A stretch of 23,913 nucleotides of DNA, from the NCBI GenBank assembly GCA_003231035.1, contig QIHU01000118.1:1-23913 (forward strand). Direction: 5' to 3'. Of this stretch, positions 6,992 through 14,317 are shown one piece after another (within the stretch, counting starts at the first letter, position 1; every line of letters starts with the position of its first letter). Below the pieces are notes generated by a model. That model was not told the origin of the DNA. It ran no database searches and was given only the letters and a program-made list of their open reading frames with translations. The translations under genes were made by a program, and so were the position numbers. Source of the DNA: Acidobacteriota bacterium (GTDB lineage Bacteria > Acidobacteriota > Thermoanaerobaculia > Multivoradales > SZUA-115).

Positions 6992-9184
6992 AAGTGGCAG
7001 TGCCGCTTCAAGCCTCGTCCAGCGTTCTTCTCGCTCGCTGGCGGGGATGCTCGAAAGCACCTGGAGGGCGTCGCGGCTGAGTTGGCGCCCCGGGAAGCGG
7101 TCCTCCTGTCCGCCTTCCACTCGGCTCTCCAAAAGGCGCCAGATCTCCTCTAGGCTGGCTAGGGCCACCTCGATCTTGCCGGCTTGCACGGCCAGGCGGG
7201 CGCGCAGGACCACTAGCCGGGGGCCGTCCGAAGTGTGGGCGGCCAGTAGGGGTTCCAGCAAGTCGAGTGCTTCTACGGCGTGGGCTGGCTTGCCGCTGCG
7301 CTGCCGCCACCAGATGCGCAAGCGTGTCGCTTCGGCAAAGAGGGTATGGCGTGGATCGGCCCCCGCCAGAGTGCTCTCTAACTCGCTCACCGCAAGGTCG
7401 CGGCGCAGGGCCATCCGCCGGCTGCCTTCCACCACCGCCGCGACCACCGGGCGTTGATCCAACTCCAGTTGTAGACGGGGAGGGAGGCGGCCGCGGGTCG
7501 CGGCTTGTAGATTCAACCGCACCAGTTCGTGGACCGCGTGGTCCTTTGCGTGGTCATCGAAGCCGTCCTCGAACAGGGCTTTGCGCAGCTGTTTGCGCCC
7601 CGCTTGCTGACGGTCGTGGGCCAGGTGCACCAGGGCTTCGGCCACCTGACGGTGGCCTGGGCGGTTCAGCGAAGCGGCGGCGCGCGTCGCCTGATCGATC
7701 CGCCGATTGGCGAGCAGGCGGCGCACCAAGTACATGCCGTCGATCTTTGGCGGTACCTGGTTGAACGTACTGTGGGTGGCCGCCAGCTGGCGTAGCCCTT
7801 GGCCACCCAAAGAGTGGCCGAGGATCTTCGGAGCGCGCGTTTGCAGGAGGTTGCGACCGTCGGTGACCAGCGGCGCGCCCTGGCTCAGCCGCTGGCTGCC
7901 GGCCGAATCGAGCAGGCGGGCGGCGTGCAGATCCTCGACCACCAGGATGCCCATCCGGCGCCAGCCTTGGGCACCGGGGATCGTCGCCAGGTCGGAGGGA
8001 AGGTCGAGTGGCGCCAGGCCGCAGAGGAAGAGGGCGGCGCCGCCGGGTTGCGGCTGATATACCTCCACGTAGGGGAAGATCTCCCGCAGCGTTGCCACTA
8101 GAGAGCGCAGAAGATCTCCATCGACGAATTGCAAGCCGATCCACTGCACGAAGACCCCTTCGGGCTCCAGTCGATCCCGCACCAGGGCGAAGAGCTCGCG
8201 CGAGTAGAGGTGCGAGGCGCCCGCCGTCCACGGGTGGGAGGGCTGCGAGACGATGGCGCCAAACTTGTGGGTACTCAGCATCAGGGCGGTGCGGGCGTCG
8301 TTGATCCGCAGCTGAAGGCGGGGGTCGGCCAAGGGGTCCTCACCGCGCAGCGGCGCCAGATAGCGGTTGGCCTCGACCACCTCGGGTTCCAACTCCACCA
8401 CGTGGACCTCGTCGACCGATTGCGGTACCGCCGTGGCGGTGATCCCGGCGCCCAGGCCGATGATCATCATCGATCGGGTGGCCGGCCGCACCGCTACCGG
8501 CAGCAAGGAGAGCCAGCGAGCGACGGTGGAGCTGCCGACTCGAGAGCCGCCCGGGTAGACCAACGCCTCGGGCAGGCCGTTGGTGGTCATCCGCCAGCTG
8601 GCGCCACGCTCGATCAACAAGACGGTGGTGCCGCGACCGACCCCGTAGTAAGCGATCTCTCCTTGCAGCGGGCCGCTCTTGGACAACGGGGAGGTTCGCA
8701 GTACCTTCCAGGGAGTGGCCGGTGGGAAGGCAAAGAGCGTACCGAGGGCGATGACGGGAGCTAGGGCGGCCCACCGTCCCCGCCGCGCGCTCGTGCCGGG
8801 GGCCAGGGTAATCGCCAGCGCTAGGGCAAGACTGGCGGCGATGGCGGCGATGGCGGTGCCGGAAATCTTTAGCCAGGGCAGGAGCAGGAAGCCGGTTCCG
8901 ATGGCTCCGAAAATGGCGCCCAGGGTGTTCCAACCATAGACCCGGGCGGTGGCGCCTCCCGCGGAGCTGGCCGAGGTGGTCACTAACTTGACGGCGCATG
9001 GAAAGGCCGCTCCCATGAACAGAGTGCCGGGTAGTAAGGCAAGCCCCGCCAGTGGCAGTCTGCCGGTTCCCGTCGCGGTCGCCGAGAGCTGGGCGAAGAG
9101 GGCGGGGAAGTGGTCGATGGCGATGAAGGTCAACCACGAGAAGACCGCCACCCCGAGCTGAGCCACCACCAGGCCGAGGCGAGG
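6968..9184 (-). CDS. Membrane/spermidine-synthase-like protein, C-terminal piece
   Basis: This piece of about 738 codons continues the protein begun at 10092. It first holds the remaining membrane helices (LVVAQLGVAVFSW, LLPGTLFMGAAFPCAV). It then has a Rossmann methyltransferase-like domain with the SAM-binding-type SMMIIGLGAGITATA, acidic VELEPEVVEANRY and NDARTAL. Where aminopropyltransferases have a catalytic DxxDP-type loop, this protein reads IVSQPSHPWTAGASHLYS, so classical spermidine synthesis is doubtful; this matches what I recall of the bacterial fused MFS/spermidine-synthase group. The last 270 or so residues are helical and TPR-like. The frame is open upstream to 9475, but that extension is out of frame with the membrane domain and is not coding. 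Confidence 0.78.
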   Translation of the reverse strand, partial: PRLGLVVAQLGVAVFSWLTFIAIDHFPALFAQLSATATGTGRLPLAGLALLPGTLFMGAAFPCAVKLVTTSASSAGGATARVYGWNTLGAIFGAIGTGFLLLPWLKISGTAIAAIAASLALALAITLAPGTSARRGRWAALAPVIALGTLFAFPPATPWKVLRTSPLSKSGPLQGEIAYYGVGRGTTVLLIERGASWRMTTNGLPEALVYPGGSRVGSSTVARWLSLLPVAVRPATRSMMIIGLGAGITATAVPQSVDEVHVVELEPEVVEANRYLAPLRGEDPLADPRLQLRINDARTALMLSTHKFGAIVSQPSHPWTAGASHLYSRELFALVRDRLEPEGVFVQWIGLQFVDGDLLRSLVATLREIFPYVEVYQPQPGGAALFLCGLAPLDLPSDLATIPGAQGWRRMGILVVEDLHAARLLDSAGSQRLSQGAPLVTDGRNLLQTRAPKILGHSLGGQGLRQLAATHSTFNQVPPKIDGMYLVRRLLANRRIDQATRAAASLNRPGHRQVAEALVHLAHDRQQAGRKQLRKALFEDGFDDHAKDHAVHELVRLNLQAATRGRLPPRLQLELDQRPVVAAVVEGSRRMALRRDLAVSELESTLAGADPRHTLFAEATRLRIWWRQRSGKPAHAVEALDLLEPLLAAHTSDGPRLVVLRARLAVQAGKIEVALASLEEIWRLLESRVEGGQEDRFPGRQLSRDALQVLSSIPASEREERWTRLEAALPLLGEHWGR

Positions 9185-10092
9185 CGCGCCCGCGCAACGG
9201 TCTTGGCCCAGAATGCCGCCGCCGCCGAGCCCAACCCTAGGCCGATCAAGAAGGTGGCGAGCATGGTGCCGAAAGCGTAGAGGCTGCCGCCCAGAAGGTG
9301 CGAGAGCAGGCGGGTCCAGAGCACCTCCCAAGTCAAGGAGACGGCGCCGGAGATCAACACCAGAGGCAACACCCATCGGTTGTGGAGGACCAGCGAAGGG
9401 CTCGTGGTGGATGGCTTCGAGGGGGCGTGCCCCTCGCCCAGTGCGGCCTTGTGTTGGCTCTCGCGAGCGAGCCAAACGGCGGCCAGGAAGATCAAAGGGC
9501 CGAGTGCGGCGGCGACCAGTACGGTGCCGGTGAGGCCGAAGGCGGGAAGCAGCACGAAGGCGGCCAGGATCGCTCCGCTGGCCGCGCCGAGGGTGTTGGC
9601 GGTGTTGAGCAGGCCGACCCGCAGGCCGATCTCTCGTTCGCTACGCACGGCGTAGCGGGCCAGGAGGGGAAGGGTGGCCCCCATCAGCCCTGTGGGCACG
9701 AGCAGGATGGCGAAGGCGGACGCGAGGTGGAAGAGGGTCGAACCGGTGGAGCCGGCGTCCGGCGGCAGCTCTAGGCCGCCGAGGAGAAGGGTCTGAACCT
9801 TCGCGGCCAACCCCATGGCCGCGGGCACCAGCAGTGCAGAGACCGCGATTCCCAACTCGAGCCAAGCGTAGAGTCGCAGTGGCCGACGTACCCGATGAAC
9901 CCACTTGCCGGCCACCAGGGCGCCGGCCATCAAACCGGCCATGTAGGCCGCGAGCACAGTCGCCACCGCTTGCTCGGAAGTCCCGAAGACGAGGGCGAAT
10001 TGCTGGCTCCAAGCCGCTTCGTAGATGAGAGCCGCGATACCGGAAAGGAAAAAGCAGAGAGACAAGAGCCAGAAGGTGCGCCGGGATCCCAT
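9184..10092 (-). pseudogene. Membrane/spermidine-synthase-like protein, N-terminal piece, frameshifted
   Basis: The ATG at 10092 starts a polytopic membrane domain: LLSLCFFLSGIAALIYEAAW, FGTSEQAVATVLAAYMAGLM, LLVPTGLMGATLPLLARYAV, and LVLISGAVSLTWEVLWTRLL. The last three segments are signatures of the N-terminal transporter-like half of fused MFS/spermidine-synthase proteins. After WAKTVARAR, at about 9184, this frame changes to unrelated text while the adjacent frame carries on with RLGLVVAQLGVAV, so one base appears to be missing in a GC-rich run. Joined, the protein would be about 1041 residues. It is divergently transcribed from the TPR lipoprotein gene, 78 bases away. Whether it is a transporter or a membrane-bound SAM enzyme is not known. 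Confidence 0.78.
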
Positions 10093-10170
10093 GCAGGCAC
10101 GACTTTACCTCTCCGTCGAGTCAACGCCAAGGCCAGTCAATAGCCAGTTGGGTCGACATATACTCTGCCG
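10093..10170. promoter_or_regulatory. Divergent promoter region, possible leaderless + start
   Basis: This 78-base gap separates the - strand membrane gene from the six-gene + operon and must hold at least one promoter. On the + strand TATACT at 10159-10164 resembles a -10 box and would place transcription start near the ATG at 10171. No Shine-Dalgarno sequence precedes that ATG, which fits a leaderless transcript. The same bases read TATATG on the - strand. No convincing -35 box is seen for either direction, so these boxes are tentative. Confidence 0.35.
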
Positions 10171-11493
10171 ATGCCCAGAGGCCGAATCAGGAAGTACAGG
10201 CTGGCTGCTGCCGTGGCTACCAGCCTACTCTGTCTCTTGGCTTTCGGCTGTCCGCGGGGTAACGACTCCGATCTGAGTTTTCACCGGGGCACGAACGCCT
10301 TGGCGCTCGGCCGCGGTGAATGGGCACGGCGCTACTTCGCCGAAGATCTGGCCAGCCATCCCGACCGTCTGGAGTCTCTGCGCGGCTTGGGAGTGGGTTG
10401 GATCTCGGGCAGCGAAGGCAGCCTGTCGCATGGCATCGAGGCGCTCGAACGCTACCTGGAGGCGCGGCCGGGCGACGCGGAGGCCCGTTTGCATCTAGGC
10501 CGCTCGCGCTATCGCCTGCGCCAGCTCGAACCGGCACTCGCGGCGGTGGCGGGTTTGCCCGAGGGTCTTGAGGTCCACTACCTGCGTTCCCAGATCCTGC
10601 TTGAACTGGAGCCGAAGCGGGCCTTGCCGGCGGTCGAGGCGGCCTTGGCCCAGGATCCTGACTCTTCGGCGGCCCACCTGCAAGCGGCCAAGATCCATCA
10701 GGCGCTGGGCAACCTTGAGCGCGCCCTCGAGCACGGGCGGCGGGCCGCCGCAATCGAGCCCCTGCGCGAGGACGTTCATATCCTGGTGGCCAATCTCGAA
10801 CGCCGGCTGGGCAGGGACGAGGCGGCCCACCGATCGATCGAGTTGCACACCCTGGCCCGCCAGCTACCCGGGCGCGGCCGCCGCTCGGCCCTCTCTGCTC
10901 GCCAACAGGTGGCAGTCTTGCGCAAGATTCTCGGACTCCTCAACGAGCCTCCGGCCAGCTTCCAGATGCGCTTCGCGGAGGCATTGATGAGCGCTGGAGA
11001 GTGGAACGAGGCCGAGGAGTGGACCGAGCGCCGCTTGGCGGATACGGCCGACTCGCCGGCACAGCTCGCCAGCCTCGGCCGCATCTCCCAAGAGCGCGGG
11101 CAGCCGGTGTTGGCCTATCGGATCTACGAGGAGGTCCTGCGGCGGCAAGCGGACCACCTGGGAGCCTTGACGCAACTCACCCTGATCGGCCTGGAGCTGG
11201 GCAATGTCGAGGCGGCGAGGGCGTCCCTCGAGAAGGCCCTGGCCATGGCTCCTGACCACGGACCGTTCCACTTCGCCGCCAGCCGGTTGCATTTAGCTGC
11301 ACGCAGTGAGGCCGAGGCCGAGACTTCGTTGCGCCGGGCGGTGGAGTTGCTGCCCTGGGTGGCGCTCTACCGGGTTTCGTTGGCGGACCTCTTGTTGGCT
11401 CGCGGAGATCGCGAGGCGGCTGTACAGTTGTTGGCCGAGGCACCGGCGGCCGATCCGCGCATCGAGAGCTATCGTCGAAGGCTCTCCGGGTGA
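10171..11493 (+). CDS. TPR-repeat lipoprotein, first gene of a six-gene chain
   Basis: A 440-residue protein with a basic N-terminus (MPRGRIRKYR), a hydrophobic segment and LLAFGC, giving a probable lipidated Cys27, although the lipobox is not ideal. The rest is helical repeat of the TPR kind, about eight units, for example AEARLHLGRSRYRLRQLEPA, AAKIHQALGNLERALEHGRR, ASLGRISQERGQPVLAYRIY and LIGLELGNVEAARASLEKAL, with a less regular linker around 225-265. TPR proteins act as protein-protein scaffolds; no enzyme motif is visible. Its TGA overlaps the GTG of the next gene by four bases (GTGA), so translation is probably coupled. It is likely anchored in the inner or outer membrane, facing the periplasm. 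Confidence 0.85.
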   Translation: MPRGRIRKYRLAAAVATSLLCLLAFGCPRGNDSDLSFHRGTNALALGRGEWARRYFAEDLASHPDRLESLRGLGVGWISGSEGSLSHGIEALERYLEARPGDAEARLHLGRSRYRLRQLEPALAAVAGLPEGLEVHYLRSQILLELEPKRALPAVEAALAQDPDSSAAHLQAAKIHQALGNLERALEHGRRAAAIEPLREDVHILVANLERRLGRDEAAHRSIELHTLARQLPGRGRRSALSARQQVAVLRKILGLLNEPPASFQMRFAEALMSAGEWNEAEEWTERRLADTADSPAQLASLGRISQERGQPVLAYRIYEEVLRRQADHLGALTQLTLIGLELGNVEAARASLEKALAMAPDHGPFHFAASRLHLAARSEAEAETSLRRAVELLPWVALYRVSLADLLLARGDREAAVQLLAEAPAADPRIESYRRRLSG

Positions 11494-13196
11494 GGGGTTG
11501 TCTCTGGCTAGGGTGGCTGCTGTGGCTCGGTTGTGGGGTTACCAAGGCACCGAAGGAGTTGCTGGTGGACCGGACAGCGGAGCTGGGCCTCGCCTTCACT
11601 CATCGCAACGGCATGACCGGCGAGCTCTTCTTCAGCGAGATGGTGGGCTCGGGAATCGCCCTTTTGGACTACGACAACGACGGCGACCTGGATCTCTACG
11701 TGGTGCAGGGAGGTGCCCTGGGATCGCCCTCCGCTGGAACCTTGGCCACCGATCGACTCTTTCGCAACGACCTCGACCCCACCGGCGCTGACCGAGTTGA
11801 GAGGCTCCATTTCACCGACGTCACCGCGGAGTCGGGGATCGTCGGGGACGGCTACGGCATGGGCGCCGCGGTGGGCGACGTCAACAACGATGGCTGGCCC
11901 GACCTCTATCTCACCTGCTTCGGCGGCAACCAGCTCTGGCTCAACCAGGGTGACGGTACCTTCTCGAACGTCACCGCTGAATCGGGGGCCGACGACGACC
12001 GCTGGACCACCTCCGCCACCTTCGTCGATCTCGACCGCGACGGCCGTTTGGACCTCTACCTGGTCAACTACACCGACTTCAGCTTGACTAACCACCGGTC
12101 TTGCGTGGGGAGCGACGGAGCTCCCGACTACTGCGGTCCGCGCACCTATCGGCCGGAAGCCGATCGCCTCCTCCTCAACCGTGGCGATGCGGTTGGATTG
12201 CGCTTCCTCGACGTTTCGGAGGCCCTAGGCCTGAACGCGGCTGAGGGACCCGGTCTCGGCGTGGTGGTTCTCGACGTGGACGCCGACGGCTGGCAGGACG
12301 TCTACGTGACCAACGATCAGGAACCCAACCACCTGTGGATGTCGCGCGGATTGGGCGACGACGGCTTGCCGATCTTGGAGGAGGAGGGGTTGGTGCGCGG
12401 TGTGGCGGTGGATTCCCTCGGCCGTCCGCAAGCGAGCATGGGAGTCGAAGCCGGCGATGTGGACGGCGATGGCGACACCGATCTGTTCATGACCCACTTG
12501 CAAGGCGAAACCAACACTCTCTACACCAACGACGGCCAAGGGATGTTCCTCGAACGGACCACCCGTGCCGGCTTGGCCGTCGACAGCATCGCCATGACCG
12601 GTTTCGGTACGGCGTTGTTCGACCTGGACAACGACGGTTGGCTCGACCTGGCGGCGGTCAACGGCGAAGTGCGGATCATCGCGGCGCAGCGGGCCGCGGG
12701 GCTCGATCTGCCCTTGCGGCAGCCGAATCAACTGTTTCGTAACTTGGGTGGGGTATTCAGCAATTGGACCGCCGCCGCGCCGGCTCTAGGGCGAGAGGCG
12801 GTCAGCCGCGGTCTGGCGGTGGGCGACTTGGACAACGACGGGGATTCTGACCTCGTGGTGAGCAACAACAACGGCCCGCTCGAGGTTCTGATCAACGAGG
12901 TGGGGTCGCGGGCCCATTGGTTAGGGCTGCGGCTAGTGACCCGCGAGGGACGCACCGCGCTGGGCGCCGAGGTTCGACTCTATCGCCAGGGCCAACCGGT
13001 CCTGCTGCGCACCGTGCGGCGCAGCGGCAGCTACCTGTCGTCGAGCGATCCGCGCGTACTCTTCGGCCTCGGTGACCACGACGCGATCGACCGGGTCGAG
13101 GTCCGCTGGCCCGACGGCGAGCGGGAGAGTTACACGCAGCTGGTAGCGGGCCAGTACCACGAACTGAAGCAGGGCGCCCAGGCCTCTTCGCGATGA
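11490..13196 (+). CDS. FG-GAP/VCBS propeller with ASPIC/UnbV domain (CRTAC1-like)
   Basis: A 568-residue protein from GTG, with GAAGG at 11477-11481 upstream. A short hydrophobic leader (residues 5-15, ending LWLGC) may be a lipoprotein signal. Seven calcium-loop motifs of the DxDxDGxxD type are visible: DYDNDGDLD, DVNNDGWPD, DLDRDGRLD, DVDADGWQD, DVDGDGDTD, DLDNDGWLD and DLDNDGDSD. This fits a seven-bladed integrin-like propeller. Between loops 3 and 4 is a cysteine pair, Cys205 and Cys215, in a CxxxxxxxxYCGP context. The last 100 or so residues are an ASPIC/UnbV domain (TALGAEVRLYRQ, RSGSYLSSSDPRVLFGLG, RVEVRWPDGERE). The family is extracellular or surface-located; its molecular role in bacteria is unsettled. 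Stop overlaps the next ATG. Confidence 0.9.
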   Translation: MRGCLWLGWLLWLGCGVTKAPKELLVDRTAELGLAFTHRNGMTGELFFSEMVGSGIALLDYDNDGDLDLYVVQGGALGSPSAGTLATDRLFRNDLDPTGADRVERLHFTDVTAESGIVGDGYGMGAAVGDVNNDGWPDLYLTCFGGNQLWLNQGDGTFSNVTAESGADDDRWTTSATFVDLDRDGRLDLYLVNYTDFSLTNHRSCVGSDGAPDYCGPRTYRPEADRLLLNRGDAVGLRFLDVSEALGLNAAEGPGLGVVVLDVDADGWQDVYVTNDQEPNHLWMSRGLGDDGLPILEEEGLVRGVAVDSLGRPQASMGVEAGDVDGDGDTDLFMTHLQGETNTLYTNDGQGMFLERTTRAGLAVDSIAMTGFGTALFDLDNDGWLDLAAVNGEVRIIAAQRAAGLDLPLRQPNQLFRNLGGVFSNWTAAAPALGREAVSRGLAVGDLDNDGDSDLVVSNNNGPLEVLINEVGSRAHWLGLRLVTREGRTALGAEVRLYRQGQPVLLRTVRRSGSYLSSSDPRVLFGLGDHDAIDRVEVRWPDGERESYTQLVAGQYHELKQGAQASSR

Positions 13197-14317
13197 CAAG
13201 GTGGTTCATCTTTGGCCTCGTGCTGGTGCTGAGCGCTTGCGCGGATTCAACTATCATTCCGCTCGATAGGGAGTTTTCGGTGCCGACGTTGTCGAACGAG
13301 AGCTCGCTCGATCCCCTGGTGCGGGAGCAGTACCGCGAGCGCCACCGAATTCTTGACCAGGTGCTGGCCAGCGAGCGCGTCAGTGACGCGGACAAGGCGC
13401 AAGCCTATGGTCAGCTTGGCAAGATCTATCATGCCTACCAGCGCCGCGATGAAGCTCGAAGTCTCTACCGGGCGGCCCATTTGATGGATCCTGGGGAAGC
13501 ACGGTGGGCTCATCTGTTGGGGGCGGCCGAGCGTGCCGTTGGCAGGTTGCCGGCCTCGGACGCCGCCTTCGCCGCGGCCCTCAAACTGCGTCCGGGTGAC
13601 GCGGCCTTACACGTCTACCTGGGGCAAAACGGCCTCGACCAAGGCCAACTGGAGGATGCGCGCGGTCACTTCGAGGCAGCCCTGCTCACCGATCCGCGCT
13701 GCGCCAGGGCTCGCCTCGGCTTGGGCCGGGTGGCGATGGCGGAAGGTCGTTTCGAAGCCGCCATCGAGCAGCTGGAGATGGCTCGCGACGAGAGCCAGGG
13801 ATCGGAGATCCTGTACCTCTTGTCGACCGCTTATCGTCAAGTAGGGCAGGGCGAGACCGCCGCCAGTTTGCTCGACCTGGTGGATACCAGCTACCTTCGG
13901 CGCAGCTCCGTGAAATTGCGCGATCCCCTGTTGGCCGAGATCCAGGGGCTACGCCGCGATGCGAATCACTACGAACACGAGGGGCTCAAGGCGATCGGTC
14001 GCGGAGATCTACGCCAGGCAGCGAGCGATCTGCGTAGGGCGATCGCGATGAATTCCGAACGGTTGGAGGCGCGTCATAATCTGGCCTTGGTGCTGGTTCG
14101 TTTAGGTCGTCGAGATCAAGCGATCGAAGAGCTGCGTCAGGTAGTGAAGATCGATCCAGGTTTCGCTCCCTCTCACCTCTCGCTGGCGCGCTTCCTCCAT
14201 CAGGAAGGGGAGCTGGAGAAGGCCGAGGCCCACTATAGACAAGCCTTGACCCTCGATCCCGACTCGACCGAGGCCCAGCAGGGGTTGGCTGAACTGTTCG
14301 CAAAGGCGCCTCGATGA
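13193..14317 (+). CDS. TPR-repeat lipoprotein
   Basis: A 374-residue protein. The leader MTRWFIFGLVLVLSAC ends in a good lipobox (LSAC), so Cys16 should be lipidated; the following Ala-Asp does not give the strict Asp+2 retention signal. After a linker at 20-60 there are about seven or eight TPR units, among them AQAYGQLGKIYHAYQRRDEA, HVYLGQNGLDQGQLEDARGH, LGLGRVAMAEGRFEAAIEQL, ALVLVRLGRRDQAIEELRQV and LARFLHQEGELEKAEAHYRQ, ending in a short tail. No catalytic residues are recognised. It is sandwiched between two ASPIC/FG-GAP genes, overlapping both by ATGA, so it may hold or deliver these propellers. There is no strong ribosome-binding site, which again points to coupling with the gene before it. 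Confidence 0.88.
   Translation: MTRWFIFGLVLVLSACADSTIIPLDREFSVPTLSNESSLDPLVREQYRERHRILDQVLASERVSDADKAQAYGQLGKIYHAYQRRDEARSLYRAAHLMDPGEARWAHLLGAAERAVGRLPASDAAFAAALKLRPGDAALHVYLGQNGLDQGQLEDARGHFEAALLTDPRCARARLGLGRVAMAEGRFEAAIEQLEMARDESQGSEILYLLSTAYRQVGQGETAASLLDLVDTSYLRRSSVKLRDPLLAEIQGLRRDANHYEHEGLKAIGRGDLRQAASDLRRAIAMNSERLEARHNLALVLVRLGRRDQAIEELRQVVKIDPGFAPSHLSLARFLHQEGELEKAEAHYRQALTLDPDSTEAQQGLAELFAKAPR

Noticed and set aside
9185..9475. Upstream extension of the C-terminal piece of the membrane/spermidine-synthase-like protein
   Set aside because: Its residues are Arg/Pro/Gly-rich and out of frame with the clearly membrane-spanning frame over the same bases.
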